Shown one piece after another: positions 8,994 to 19,433 of a stretch of 64,000 nt of DNA; within the stretch, counting starts at the first letter, position 1, and every line of letters begins with the position of its first letter. The notes beneath the pieces are model-generated. The model was not told where the DNA came from. It saw only the letters and a program-made list of their open reading frames with translations, and did not search any database. A program made the translations under genes and the position numbers. This DNA comes from Methylosarcina fibrata AML-C10 (GTDB lineage: Bacteria; Pseudomonadota; Gammaproteobacteria; Methylococcales; Methylomonadaceae), in contig NZ_KB889965.1 of assembly GCF_000372865.1 (NCBI RefSeq), positions 28,719-92,718 of the forward strand, given 5' to 3'.

Positions 8994-9667
8994 TGTCTTT
9001 AACCCGGGCTTTTTGGGCCGTCATTCGGCGCGATCTGATATTGGCTTTCCGGAGACGTTCGGAAATGATCAATCCACTGCTGTTTTTTATTCTGGTCATT
9101 ACGCTGTTTCCGTTGGGGATCGGCGCCCAGCCTAATTTACTGGAAGCAATCGCACCGGGCATCATCTGGGTTTCGGCCTTGCTGGCGGCGATGCTGTCGC
9201 TGGACAGTCTGTTCCGTTCCGACTTTGACGACGGCTCGTTGGAACAGATTTTACTGAGCCCGCATCCGGCTTCCGTTCTGGTGTTGGCGAAGGTGTTTGC
9301 GCACTGGCTGGTGACCGGTTTGCCGCTGGTGCTGGTGGCGCCGCTGTTGGCGATGTTTTTGGGGCTGCCGCAGCAGTCCTTGGCCATTTTGCTGCTGACC
9401 CTGCTGTTGGGCACGCCGGTATTGAGCCTGATCGGCGCGATCGGCGTGGCATTGACCGTAGGACTCAGACGGGGCGGCATGATTTTGTCGTTGCTGGTGC
9501 TGCCGTTGTATGTGCCGGTGCTGATATTTGCCGGCAATGCGGTGTCCATGGCGGGCAGCGGTCTGCCGGTGGATGCCCAGATCAGCATTCTGATCTCCAT
9601 TCTGTTTCTGGCGCTGGTGCTGGCTCCGTGGCCGACGGCCGCCGCGCTGAAGATGAGTATTAATTAA
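8993..9667 (+). CDS. ccmB: Heme exporter permease CcmB
   Basis: 224 residues, polytopic inner-membrane protein with about six helices. The FRRRSEMINPLLFFILVITLFP segment near residue 18 and the EQILLSPHPASVLVLAKVFAHW block are typical of CcmB. It pairs with CcmA as an ABC transporter-like unit in cytochrome c maturation System I. Confidence 0.95.
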   Translation: MSLTRAFWAVIRRDLILAFRRRSEMINPLLFFILVITLFPLGIGAQPNLLEAIAPGIIWVSALLAAMLSLDSLFRSDFDDGSLEQILLSPHPASVLVLAKVFAHWLVTGLPLVLVAPLLAMFLGLPQQSLAILLLTLLLGTPVLSLIGAIGVALTVGLRRGGMILSLLVLPLYVPVLIFAGNAVSMAGSGLPVDAQISILISILFLALVLAPWPTAAALKMSIN

Positions 9668-9771
9668 TGATGTTTCTTAACCGAGGTAATTACGGTTGAA
9701 CGGGAAAGGTCAGGTCAGGCTAATATGTCAAGCCGAATGCTCTTTTCCGTGACTCTGTTTATTGAATTCGT

Positions 9772-10536
9772 ATGTTTTTAATTCCAGATCCGGTTGTTCG
9801 ATTTTTTCACCGCATGGCTTCGCCGCCTCATTTTTACGGTCTGACCGAGCGGATGATGCCCTGGCTTGTCGCCGTTTTCGTCCTGCTGACGGCGGCAGGG
9901 CTGTACGGTGGACTTTATCTGGCGCCGTCCGATTATCAGCAGGGCGACAGCTACCGCATCATCTATATCCATGTGCCGAGCGCCTGGATGTCGCTCTTTA
10001 TTTATGTCGTCATGGCCGTGGCCGGAGCGATCGGGCTGGTCTGGCGCATCAAGCTGGCGGAAGTGGTGGCGATCAGCAGCGCGCCGGTAGGCGCCAGTTT
10101 TACCTTTATCGCGCTGGTCACGGGCTCGCTCTGGGGCAAGCCGATGTGGGGCACCTGGTGGGTCTGGGACGCGCGGCTGACTTCCGAATTGATCCTGCTG
10201 TTCCTGTATCTCGGCGTCATCGGTCTTTACGGAGCGATCGACGACAAGCGCACGGCGTCCAGAGCGGTCGCGATTCTGGCTTTGGTCGGAGTCGTCAACA
10301 TTCCGATCATTCACTATTCGGTCGAGTGGTGGAACACGCTGCATCAGGGGCCTACGGTCAGTAAAATGGACAAACCGTCGATTCACGTCAGCATGCTGAT
10401 CCCGTTGCTATTGATGGCGGTCGCCTTCAAGTTTTACTACCTGATCGCGATGCTGCAGCGCGCCCGGGTGGAACTGTTGATGCGCGAACGCACCGCGCAA
10501 TGGGTCAAAAACAAATTTTTCGGAGCGGCGCAATGA
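9772..10536 (+). CDS. ccmC: Heme-handling protein CcmC
   Basis: 254 residues with six membrane helices. The tryptophan-rich WWD loop is GTWWVWDARLTSELIL near residue 127, flanked by periplasmic histidines (IHVPSAW and IHYSVEWWNTLHQG). CcmC binds heme and loads it covalently onto CcmE. A 104-base gap from ccmB, longer than elsewhere in the operon, contains no gene. Confidence 0.97.
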   Translation: MFLIPDPVVRFFHRMASPPHFYGLTERMMPWLVAVFVLLTAAGLYGGLYLAPSDYQQGDSYRIIYIHVPSAWMSLFIYVVMAVAGAIGLVWRIKLAEVVAISSAPVGASFTFIALVTGSLWGKPMWGTWWVWDARLTSELILLFLYLGVIGLYGAIDDKRTASRAVAILALVGVVNIPIIHYSVEWWNTLHQGPTVSKMDKPSIHVSMLIPLLLMAVAFKFYYLIAMLQRARVELLMRERTAQWVKNKFFGAAQ

Positions 10537-10688
10537 ACCTGCAGGAATTTTTCGCGATGGGCGGTTACGCCTTTTACGTCTGGACCGCCTACGGCATTAC
10601 CCTGATTGTGCTGGTGGCCAACATCGTCATTCCGGTGTTTCAGCGCAAGCAGTTTTTACGTCGGCAAATTTTAAAGCAGAAACGATAG
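10533..10688 (+). CDS. ccmD: Heme exporter small subunit CcmD
   Basis: 51 residues from ATG 10533, overlapping the ccmC stop (ATGA). Single membrane helix in MGGYAFYVWTAYGITLIVLV followed by a basic cytoplasmic tail (QRKQFLRRQILKQKR). CcmD helps release holo-CcmE from CcmABC. Length and position are as expected. Confidence 0.93.
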   Translation: MNLQEFFAMGGYAFYVWTAYGITLIVLVANIVIPVFQRKQFLRRQILKQKR

Positions 10689-10691
10689 ACC

Positions 10692-11138
10692 ATGATGAAA
10701 CCCGCCCGTAAACAGCGTTTGATACTGATAGCCCTGATGGTGATCGGAGCCGGCATAGCGACCGCTTTCGCGCTGAAGTCGTTTAACGACAACCTGATGT
10801 ATTTCTTTTCGACGACCGACGTCGTCGACGGCAAGGCGCCCAAAGACGCCTTGTTCCGTCTCGGCGGCATGGTCGTGAAAGGCTCGGTGGCAAGACCCGG
10901 CCAGGACTTGACCGTGCGTTTCAGGCTGACCGATTTCAATAAGGAAGTCACCGTGCAATACACCGGCATCCTGCCCGATCTGTTCCGAGAAGGGCAGGGC
11001 ATCGTGGCGCACGGCAAACTCAACGGGCAAGGTGTTTTTGTCGCGGAGGAAGTGCTGGCCAAGCACGATGAAAATTACATGCCGCCGGAAGTCGCCGGCA
11101 GCCTGAAAAAACAACCGGACAACTCGGCGGGTCGCTAG
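10692..11138 (+). CDS. ccmE: Cytochrome c-type biogenesis protein CcmE (heme chaperone)
   Basis: 148 residues. Membrane anchor near residues 8-30 and a periplasmic OB-fold. The heme-attachment histidine lies in VLAKHDENYMPP (HxxxY type), near residue 124-130. It carries heme from CcmABCD to the CcmFH ligase. Three bases after ccmD. Confidence 0.96.
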   Translation: MMKPARKQRLILIALMVIGAGIATAFALKSFNDNLMYFFSTTDVVDGKAPKDALFRLGGMVVKGSVARPGQDLTVRFRLTDFNKEVTVQYTGILPDLFREGQGIVAHGKLNGQGVFVAEEVLAKHDENYMPPEVAGSLKKQPDNSAGR

Positions 11139-11139
11139 C

Positions 11140-13095
11140 ATGATACCGGAACTTGGACAGTTTTCCCTGATTCTCGCCTTGTGCATGGCGCTCGTGCTCG
11201 GCGTGGTGCCGATCGTCGGCTCGCAGCGCGCCATCTCCGGCTGGATTGCCGTGGCCAGGCCGGCCGCCTACGCGCAGTGGCTGTTCATGGTCCTGGCCTA
11301 CGGCTGTTTGACCTACAGTTTTCTAACGCACGACTTTTCGGTGGCCTACGTCGCCACCAACTCCAATACTGCGTTGCCGGTGCTGTATCTGATCTCCGGC
11401 GTCTGGGGCGCGCATGAAGGCTCGCTGCTGCTCTGGGCGCTGGTGCTGTCCTCTTGGACCGCGCTGGTCGCCCGTTTCAGCCGAAACATTCCAGACGCCA
11501 CGGTCGCCCGGGTATTGGGCGTGATGGGACTGGTCGCCGTCGGTTTTCTGCTGTTTTTGCTGCTGACGTCCAATCCGTTCGAGCGTCTGTTTCCGATGCC
11601 GGAGGAAGGGCGCGACTTGAACCCCTTGCTGCAGGACCCCGGCCTCGCCATCCATCCGCCGATGTTGTACATGGGCTATGTCGGTTTTTCGGTGGCTTTC
11701 GCCTTCGCCCTCGCGGCGCTGCTCGAAGGGCGGCTCGACGCGGCCTGGGCGCGCTGGTCCAGACCCTGGACCAACATCGCCTGGATGTTTCTGACTCTGG
11801 GTATCGCGCTGGGCAGTTGGTGGGCTTACTACGAACTCGGCTGGGGCGGCTGGTGGTTCTGGGATCCGGTCGAAAACGCTTCGTTCATGCCCTGGCTGGT
11901 CGGCACCGCGCTGATCCACTCCTTGGCCGCGACCGAAAAGCGCGGCGTTTTTAAGACCTGGACCGTATTGCTCGCGATTTTCGCCTTTTCCTTGAGCCTC
12001 TTGGGTACCTTCCTGGTGCGCTCGGGCGTCTTGACCTCGGTGCATGCCTTCGCCAGCGATCCGACCCGGGGACTGTTCATCCTGATCTTTCTGGCCGTCG
12101 TGGTCGGCGGCTCGCTGCTGCTTTATGCCGTGAGGGCGCCGGCGGTCAAAAGCAGCGCAACCTTCGAAATGGTGTCGAAGGAATCGGTCATTCTGCTCAA
12201 TAACGTCTTGCTGGTCGTGACCGCCGCGAGCATTCTGCTCGGCACCCTGTATCCTTTGGTCATCGACGCTCTGGGCCTGGGCAAGATTTCGGTCGGCCCT
12301 CCCTACTTCAATGCGGTGTTCATTCCGTTGACGGCGCCCCTGGCTGTGGCCGTGGGCTTCGGCGTGCTGCTGCGCTGGAAGCGCGACGCCTTCCGCCTCC
12401 TGGCGCTCAGGGTGCGCTGGATCGCCGCCGGCTGTCTGGCGGGTGGTCTGCTGCTGCCGCTGCTGATGCCGTTTTATTCCTGGGCCGCGGTGATCGGGCT
12501 GAGCCTGGCCTTCTGGAACGCCGTCATTACCGTGCTGTCCTTCAAGGACCGCCTCGGCGCCCGGGGATTCTCCCGGCAGCGCCTCGCCTCGATCCCGGCC
12601 GGATTTTACGGCATGACGCTGGCCCACGTCGGCATTACGGTGTTCATCATCGGCATTACCCTGACTTCCGCCTACAGCATCGAAAAGGACGTGCGCATGG
12701 CGCCGGGCGAGACGTTGGACATGTCCGGCTATCGGTTCGAATTTCACGGCGTCAAACAGACCCAGGGACCCAACTACGTCGCCGACCAGGCTTTCGTCAC
12801 CGTCAGCCACGGCGGCAGGAAAGTGGCCGAGCTGGAGCCGCAGAAGCGCATTTACCAGGTGCAGAAAATGCCGATGACCGAGGCGGCGATCGAAGCCGGC
12901 CTGTTCCGGGACCTGTTCGTTGCGATCGGCGAACCTCTGGGCGACAAGGGCGCGTGGAGCCTCCGAATTTATTACAAATCGTTTATCCGCTGGATCTGGC
13001 TCGGCGCGCTGTTCATGGCGGCCGGAGGGCTCTGCGCCGCCTGCGACCGGCGCTACCGGATAACGCCGAAAAGCCGGGTGGCAGCCGATGCTTAA
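11140..13095 (+). CDS. ccmF: Cytochrome c heme lyase subunit CcmF
   Basis: 651 residues, about 14 membrane helices. The WWD domain is WGGWWFWDPVENASFMPWL near residue 235, with conserved periplasmic histidine segments (GAHEGSLLLW, LHPPMLYMGY-type HPPMLYMGY). CcmF with CcmH and CcmI attaches heme to apocytochrome CxxCH motifs. Overlaps ccmG by 8 bases. Confidence 0.97.
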   Translation: MIPELGQFSLILALCMALVLGVVPIVGSQRAISGWIAVARPAAYAQWLFMVLAYGCLTYSFLTHDFSVAYVATNSNTALPVLYLISGVWGAHEGSLLLWALVLSSWTALVARFSRNIPDATVARVLGVMGLVAVGFLLFLLLTSNPFERLFPMPEEGRDLNPLLQDPGLAIHPPMLYMGYVGFSVAFAFALAALLEGRLDAAWARWSRPWTNIAWMFLTLGIALGSWWAYYELGWGGWWFWDPVENASFMPWLVGTALIHSLAATEKRGVFKTWTVLLAIFAFSLSLLGTFLVRSGVLTSVHAFASDPTRGLFILIFLAVVVGGSLLLYAVRAPAVKSSATFEMVSKESVILLNNVLLVVTAASILLGTLYPLVIDALGLGKISVGPPYFNAVFIPLTAPLAVAVGFGVLLRWKRDAFRLLALRVRWIAAGCLAGGLLLPLLMPFYSWAAVIGLSLAFWNAVITVLSFKDRLGARGFSRQRLASIPAGFYGMTLAHVGITVFIIGITLTSAYSIEKDVRMAPGETLDMSGYRFEFHGVKQTQGPNYVADQAFVTVSHGGRKVAELEPQKRIYQVQKMPMTEAAIEAGLFRDLFVAIGEPLGDKGAWSLRIYYKSFIRWIWLGALFMAAGGLCAACDRRYRITPKSRVAADA

Positions 13096-13618
13096 ATACG
13101 TTGTTCCGTTGATCCTGTTTCTGGTGCTGGCCGTTTTCCTGGCCGTCGGATTGAAACTCAAGCCGACTGAAATTCCTTCGCCTTTTATCGGAAAATCGGC
13201 GCCGGCCTTTTCTGCGCCCAAATTAGGCGCGCCGGAGCAAAAACTGACGCCGGCCGATCTCAAAGGCAAGGTCTGGCTGTTCAACGTCTGGGCTTCGTGG
13301 TGCGTTTCCTGCCGGGCCGAGCATCCGGTGCTGAACCAGGCGCGCTCATCGATCGATGCGGCGATCGTCGGGCTGAACTACAAGGACAATCCGAACGACG
13401 CGCGGCAATGGCTGGTGCAATTGGGCGATCCTTACGACGTGAGCATCATGGATCCGGACGGCCGCATCGGCATCGACTGGGGCGTTTACGGCGTGCCGGA
13501 AACCTTCGTCGTCGATAAAAAAGGAGTGATACGCCATAAATATACCGGTCCTTTGACTGCCGAAGACGTTCAGCAAACTCTCCTGCCCTTGATAGCCCGG
13601 TTACAGGCCGAAAATTGA
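13088..13618 (+). CDS. ccmG: Thiol:disulfide interchange protein CcmG/DsbE
   Basis: 176 residues. N-terminal membrane anchor, then a thioredoxin fold with the redox motif WASWCVSCRAEHP near residue 75 and the cis-proline segment GVYGVPETFVVD. It reduces apocytochrome cysteines before heme ligation. Stop overlaps the ccmH start. Confidence 0.95.
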   Translation: MLKYVVPLILFLVLAVFLAVGLKLKPTEIPSPFIGKSAPAFSAPKLGAPEQKLTPADLKGKVWLFNVWASWCVSCRAEHPVLNQARSSIDAAIVGLNYKDNPNDARQWLVQLGDPYDVSIMDPDGRIGIDWGVYGVPETFVVDKKGVIRHKYTGPLTAEDVQQTLLPLIARLQAEN

Positions 13619-14076
13619 TGAAGATTCTAGTTTTTGTCTTTCTGACGATGTTGTCCGGCCCCGGAATTTCCGGAGTCGAATACCGTGAATTCTCGAATCC
13701 CGAGCAACGGGAAGCCTACGAGTCCCTGATCAAGGAGCTGCGCTGCCTGGTCTGCCAGAACCAGACGATCGCCGATTCCAACGCCGATCTGGCGTCGGAC
13801 TTGCGCCGGCAGGTCTACGAAATGGTGCAGCAGGGCAAAAGCCGGGAAGACATCGTGCGCTTCATGACCGAGCGCTACGGCGATTTCGTTTTATACAAAC
13901 CGCCGTTCAAATTCAAGACCGGCTTGCTCTGGCTGGGCCCCGCGGCCTTTTTGCTGATCGGCCTGATCAGCGTGTTCATTTTCGTTCGCCGCAAAAAAAA
14001 CGAGGCCGGCGTGAATCTCAGCGCGGAACAACAGGAAAAAATCCGGCAACTGCTGAAAGAAGGGGACCGCTCGTGA
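13615..14076 (+). CDS. ccmH: Cytochrome c-type biogenesis protein CcmH
   Basis: 153 residues from ATG 13615 (or 13618). Signal-like N-terminus, then the redox motif LRCLVCQNQTIADSNADLA, and a C-terminal membrane helix (WLGPAAFLLIGLISVFIFV) with a charged tail. Single-domain CcmH; the TPR part is encoded separately as ccmI, the usual non-enteric split. The stop overlaps ccmI. Confidence 0.96.
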   Translation: MMKILVFVFLTMLSGPGISGVEYREFSNPEQREAYESLIKELRCLVCQNQTIADSNADLASDLRRQVYEMVQQGKSREDIVRFMTERYGDFVLYKPPFKFKTGLLWLGPAAFLLIGLISVFIFVRRKKNEAGVNLSAEQQEKIRQLLKEGDRS

Positions 14077-15305
14077 CCGCATTGTTTCTGCTGGTCGCAG
14101 GCCTCCTGATTCTGCTTGCCTTTTTGTTCGTGTTGCCGCCGCTATGGCGGGGGCAGGCCGTGCCGGATTCGGACAGCGATCGGCGCAACATCGCGATCGC
14201 CCGGCACCGCATGGCCGAGCTGGACGAGCAGCGTCAGGCCGGTGCGCTGACTTCCGAGCAATACGACGAGCAGGTGCTGGAACTGGAACAGGCCTTGATC
14301 GACGATCTCGGCATCGAAAGCGCCGTCACCCCCGCCGGCACCCAGGGCCGCTGGATGGTCTACGTGCTGGTGCTGGGGATTCCCTTGCTGGCGGGGTCGC
14401 TCTACTGGGCCAAGGGCGATTTCGGCGCCATCGGCATCGATCCGGAGATGGCCGCGTCCAATCTGAGCAATCCCAACATCCGCGACATCCATAAAATGGT
14501 CGAAGGTTTGGCCGAGCGCATGAAAACCGATCCCGGCAACGCGGAAGGCTGGCTGATGCTGGGCCGCTCGTACAAATATCTTGAGCAGTATCCCAAGGCC
14601 GTCGAGGCGTTCGCCAATGCCTACCGTCTGCTGGGCGACAAAGCCGAAGTGATGCTGCTTTATGCCGATGCCATCGCCCTGGCCAGCGACAAGAATCTGG
14701 CCGGCAAACCGACCGAACTGATCTTCAAAGCGCTGGAACTGGAGCCCGACAACCTGAACGGCCTGTGGCTGGGCGGCCTGGCCAAGGTCCAGCAGGGCGA
14801 CGTGCCCGGAGCGCTCGCTTTATGGCGCCGGCTGGAATCCCGTTTGCCGGCTGGCTCCGAGTCGCGAAAGGAAATGCAGAACATCATCGCCAGCCTGCCG
14901 GGACAGGCGCCGGCACCGGAAAGTCCGGAAGAGCCTTCTCGGGCCGTTCAGGCGCCCGCCGGTTCGATCGCGGTCGAAGTCAGTCTGGCGCCTGAACTAC
15001 AGAAAGCCGCAAGTCCCAACGATACCGTCTTCATCTATGCGCAGGCCCTTTCCGGCCCGAAAATGCCGCTGGCGATCGTGCGCAAACAGGTGGCCGATCT
15101 GCCGGTCAAGGTGACTCTCGACGACACGATGGCGATGATGCCGGCGATGAAATTGTCCAATTTCGGTGAAGTCAAGGTGCTGGCCCGAATCTCTAAGTCC
15201 GGCGAAGCGGTCACGCAGTCCGGAGATTTGATCGGCACGGTCGAAAAGGTGACCGTCGGCGACTCAGGCGAACAAAAGATCGCCATCGATCGGCGCGTCG
15301 AATAG
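14073..15305 (+). CDS. ccmI: Cytochrome c-type biogenesis protein CcmI
   Basis: 410 residues from GTG 14073. N-terminal helix, a leucine-zipper-like cytoplasmic region (RHRMAELDEQRQAGALTSEQ), a second helix near residues 92-110, then a periplasmic TPR domain (GNAEGWLMLGRSYKYLEQYP) and a C-terminal beta domain. CcmI chaperones apocytochrome c to CcmFH. Last gene of the ccm operon; a REP-like hairpin follows at 15314-15330. Confidence 0.94.
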   Translation: MTALFLLVAGLLILLAFLFVLPPLWRGQAVPDSDSDRRNIAIARHRMAELDEQRQAGALTSEQYDEQVLELEQALIDDLGIESAVTPAGTQGRWMVYVLVLGIPLLAGSLYWAKGDFGAIGIDPEMAASNLSNPNIRDIHKMVEGLAERMKTDPGNAEGWLMLGRSYKYLEQYPKAVEAFANAYRLLGDKAEVMLLYADAIALASDKNLAGKPTELIFKALELEPDNLNGLWLGGLAKVQQGDVPGALALWRRLESRLPAGSESRKEMQNIIASLPGQAPAPESPEEPSRAVQAPAGSIAVEVSLAPELQKAASPNDTVFIYAQALSGPKMPLAIVRKQVADLPVKVTLDDTMAMMPAMKLSNFGEVKVLARISKSGEAVTQSGDLIGTVEKVTVGDSGEQKIAIDRRVE

Positions 15306-15313
15306 ACCGAAAT

Positions 15314-15330
15314 GGTACGCGGTGCGTACC
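15314..15330. repeat. Short palindrome of a REP-like family
   Basis: GGTACGC-GGT-GCGTACC, perfect 7-bp stem with a 3-base loop, lying between the convergent ccmI and DUF1614 genes. The motif with the trailing CCTAC is of the kind dispersed in many copies in related genomes. It may also end transcription from either side. Confidence 0.55.
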
Positions 15331-15336
15331 CTACCT

Positions 15337-15993
15337 TCAAGCCAGAAGAACGGCCAGAATGCCGGTCAGAAAAATTCCGTCGAAGGTGCCGGCACCGCCG
15401 ATCGAGGCAATGGGCGCGCCGAGGTTGACGATTTCTTTCAGGCGGAGAAGATCCGCTCCGATCAACACCCCCAGTACGCCGCTGACATAAGCCAGTTGCG
15501 CGGCATGGCCGGGATCGAGAATCAGGGCTACCGTGGCCGCCGCCAAGGGGGCGGCAAGCATCGGCATGCCCACGCCGAAACCCGGAATCAAACGGCTGAT
15601 CTTGTAGCAGAGGGCTGTGACGATCGCCAGAGCGGCGAGCATTTTGAGCGGATCGATTAATTGCTGCGAAATGAAATACAAACTCAGGCCGAGCGGGATA
15701 ATGCAGCCTCCGACGTTTGCGGCAACCACGACTTTGCCTTCTCTCGCCGGCTGATAGATTTCCCAGACCGGCTTCTTCTCCGGCGACATCACCAAATGCC
15801 CGGTTTGCCTGGTGCGCAGATAAAACAAAGGCAAATTGATGCCGCTGCCGACGAGGATTCCGACCAATAACAGCAACGACAATTCGGGAGTCAGTCCGAG
15901 TTTGGCGAAAGCGAATTCAAAGATATGGATCTGTATCAGTGCTACCAGGAACAAGCCGATCAGAAAAACCAGGATGAGCGAATTGAACGGCAC
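15337..15993 (-). CDS. DUF1614 family membrane protein
   Basis: 218 residues from GTG 15993, chosen because AAGGAGA lies just upstream and the protein then begins directly with a hydrophobic helix (PFNSLILVFLIGLFLVALIQ). About six to seven membrane helices, including a glycine-rich stretch (GAPIASIGGAGTFDGIFLTG) at the C-terminus that is typical of DUF1614. Function unknown; convergent with ccmI. Confidence 0.8.
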   Translation of the reverse strand: MPFNSLILVFLIGLFLVALIQIHIFEFAFAKLGLTPELSLLLLVGILVGSGINLPLFYLRTRQTGHLVMSPEKKPVWEIYQPAREGKVVVAANVGGCIIPLGLSLYFISQQLIDPLKMLAALAIVTALCYKISRLIPGFGVGMPMLAAPLAAATVALILDPGHAAQLAYVSGVLGVLIGADLLRLKEIVNLGAPIASIGGAGTFDGIFLTGILAVLLA

Positions 15994-16382
15994 GGAGGTC
16001 TCCTTTTTCGTCCGAATGGATTGGAATATTAAAATGATTCCGAAAAAACGGAATTTCAGTCCGGCGCTTTTAAACTTCCGGATCGTTCCCACGCAGAGCG
16101 TGGGAACGATCCGGATGATCCCGAAAGAAACGGTTGATTTTTAGAGGTCCTAAAAAAACCATTAGAGCAGATTTTACTTTTAAACGCTCAAAAAATTGAA
16201 GTAAAGACAGCGATTGGCCGGTCAAACGAATCGGCGCGAAAAAGCAAATCGTGACGCGGGAAAACGCTGTGCGGTCCTTCCCGTGCCGCGCCACCCGTCG
16301 GCAGCCGTTATTCCGTATAATACCGGCAACTCCGATGGACATGTTTGACGAAATATTGCAATCCGATCGAGAGGTATTCTCT
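15994..16382. other. Intergenic region with CRISPR-repeat-like palindrome and TATAAT box
   Basis: 389 bases between divergent genes. Contains the 17-bp perfect palindrome described separately (16078-16114). A consensus TATAAT at 16316-16321 lies 62 bases upstream of the DUF427 start, but no good -35 hexamer is 16-18 bases before it. No gene seen. Confidence 0.4.
16078..16114. repeat. Perfect palindrome resembling the CRISPR repeat stem
   Basis: Arms of 17 bp (16078-16094 and 16098-16114) around AGA; the core reads GTTCCCACGC-AGA-GCGTGGGAAC. Palindromes of this kind are dispersed repeats in many gammaproteobacteria. The core is nearly the same as the stem of the type I-E repeat at 50 kb (GTTCCCCACGAGCGTGGGGA). 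Confidence 0.75.
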
Positions 16383-16667
16383 ATGGCTAAAGCAGAATGG
16401 AAAGGTAAAGTCCTCGCCGAAAGCGATCAGTTCAAAACGGTGGAAGGCAACGTCTATTTCCCGCGCAGCGCTCTGCATCAGGAGTTTTTGCGCGTCAGCA
16501 ATCACACCACGACCTGTCCCTGGAAAGGAGTGGCTCACTATTACGACGTCTGCGTGGACGATATGATCAATCCGAACGCGGCCTGGTATTATCCCAATCC
16601 CAAGGAAAAAGCCGCCCACATCAAGGATCATGTGGCTTTCTGGCAGGGAGTCAAAGTGATTCTTTGA
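16383..16667 (+). CDS. DUF427 domain protein
   Basis: 94 residues from ATG 16383, where the DUF427 domain begins (AKAEWKGKVLAES). Conserved blocks GNVYFPRSAL, TTTCPWKGVAHYYDV and AAWYYPNPKEKA mark the family. The fold is a small beta-barrel found alone in many bacteria; the biochemical role is unknown. Upstream in-frame codons exist but lack family similarity. Confidence 0.85.
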   Translation: MAKAEWKGKVLAESDQFKTVEGNVYFPRSALHQEFLRVSNHTTTCPWKGVAHYYDVCVDDMINPNAAWYYPNPKEKAAHIKDHVAFWQGVKVIL

Positions 16668-16690
16668 CAGAGCCGGACGGTCTCGCCGAT

Positions 16691-17635
16691 TTAATCCTGC
16701 GCCTTAAGTAAAAACACGCCGAATCCGGATTCCTTGTCATCCTCCCAGTCGCGCACCGGATGCCATCCGCAATCCCGGCTCATCGCTTCGAAATCTTCCC
16801 GCCGATATTTATAGCAATTTTCAGTGTGAATCGTTTCGCCGGATTCAAAGCGGAAAACGTGGCCGTTGATGCGGACTGTCTGTTTTTTCATGCTGACCAG
16901 ATGCATTTCGATCCGCCGCTCTTCCGGATTGAAATACGCGCTGTGCCGAAACAGGTCGGTATTAAAATCGGCGCCCAATTCCCGGTTGGCCCGAACCAGA
17001 ATGTTTTGATTGAATTGGGCGGTGATGCCGCGCGCGTCGTTGTAGGCGGCAATCAATAGATCTTCGTTCTGCGTCATGTCCACGCCGATCAGCAGCCAGG
17101 CCTTTTTGCCGGCAAAGCTCCGGATGTTGCGCAATAATCGTCTGGCTTCCTCGGGGGCGAAATTGCCGATGGTCGAGCCGGGGAAAAAGACCAGGCGTTC
17201 CGAATTTTCCGATAAGTCCAGTCTGGGAAGCGGCGTCGAAAAATCGGCCGCCAGCGGAGCTATCCTTATCCGTGGAAAATCCCGCTTCAACTGTCGGGAA
17301 GAGGACAAAAGAAAGTCTTCCGAGATGTCGATCGGAATGTACGTCTGCAAGTTGGGCTGAGAGTTTAACAGGATGCGCGTCTTGAAGCTGGAGCCGCTGC
17401 CCGGTTCGATCATCACGGCCAGGTCGGGAACGGTGTCGGCCAGATCGGAGACGAGTCCGAACAAGAGCTTCGTTTCGACTCGCGTCGGATAATATTCCTC
17501 GGTCCGGGTGATTTCTTCGAATAATCTCGAACCGGTTTCGTCATAAAACCATTTGCAGGACAAGGATCTCGGCTTTTTCGAGAGGCCCAGCAGGGCATCG
17601 GCGGCAAATTCACTTTCTAATTCGAGGCGCATCAT
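16691..17635 (-). CDS. egtD: L-histidine N(alpha)-methyltransferase EgtD
   Basis: 314 residues from ATG 17635; GGAGAGG lies 8-9 bases upstream. SAM-dependent methyltransferase that makes hercynine (trimethylhistidine), the first step of ergothioneine synthesis. Family motifs: SCKWFYDETGSRLFEEIT, EYYPTRVE, the SAM loop IEPGSGSSFKTR near residue 80, and FFPGSTIGNF near 160. Follows egtB by 17 bases; the pair is the minimal two-gene ergothioneine set. Confidence 0.94.
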   Translation of the reverse strand: MMRLELESEFAADALLGLSKKPRSLSCKWFYDETGSRLFEEITRTEEYYPTRVETKLLFGLVSDLADTVPDLAVMIEPGSGSSFKTRILLNSQPNLQTYIPIDISEDFLLSSSRQLKRDFPRIRIAPLAADFSTPLPRLDLSENSERLVFFPGSTIGNFAPEEARRLLRNIRSFAGKKAWLLIGVDMTQNEDLLIAAYNDARGITAQFNQNILVRANRELGADFNTDLFRHSAYFNPEERRIEMHLVSMKKQTVRINGHVFRFESGETIHTENCYKYRREDFEAMSRDCGWHPVRDWEDDKESGFGVFLLKAQD

Positions 17636-17652
17636 GACGGAGCCTCTCCGGA

Positions 17653-18843
<1,191 letters not shown>

Positions 18844-19433
18844 CGTGTTTCTCCTATCGTAATTGAGCATAACCGGCGCCGGGAACAAGAAAACGGCGGA
18901 AAACAGCGCTTGTGTCCGAGGCCATTCGAGAGGGACGGAGCAGCCGATTTTCCGAATGAACAGAGAAAGTTTGTTGTTGAAACCGGCTATCCGGAACCTC
19001 TTCCCGGTGCAAATCTAACGCCCTTTATTCTTGTCTTTATCGCTTAAATAAGCAAAAAATTATTCCTTCCGCTCGAACGGCGGTCAGGCGGCCGGGAATT
19101 TAACGAAGGGCTTTTAAGTCCAAAGAAACAGTAAAAACGGAACAGGCGCATGTGGAAAATGACTCGATTCGTGTGAATCGGGAATCCGTCATTCCGGTAG
19201 AGATTGGCTACTACGCGGTCCTAAGTGCGGCTAAGTTGGAAGGCAGGGTGGAGAAGCGCTGCACTGCCCGACTACCGGGACTTCGTCGGCACAATCTATG
19301 GCTTTTCATCTTGCGTGCCAGGCGAATTGTTTCGCTTTCGGAGTGCAACCTGGGCGAATGAATTCGCCCCCACCCAGGCGGGCCGTACACGCGAACCGAA
19401 AGGCTTAAGCATCGTTGCCCGAATTCTTGATTT
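18844..19433. other. Long intergenic region, one palindromic repeat
   Basis: 590 bases without a convincing gene. Contains a palindrome GGGCGAAT-GA-ATTCGCCC at 19352-19369, flanked by CCT and CCCAGG that extend it imperfectly. Short open frames at 19152-19437 have no ribosome site and no family resemblance. Confidence 0.5.
19352..19369. repeat. Palindromic dispersed-type repeat
   Basis: Perfect 8-bp arms GGGCGAAT and ATTCGCCC separated by GA. The GGGCGAATTCATTCGCCC-like motif is of the dispersed REP kind; only one copy is seen in this window. Confidence 0.5.

Noticed and set aside
11323..13284. Long 653-residue open frame antisense to ccmF
   Set aside because: Mirror of a GC-rich coding gene; Gln/Arg/His-rich with no domain or ribosome site.
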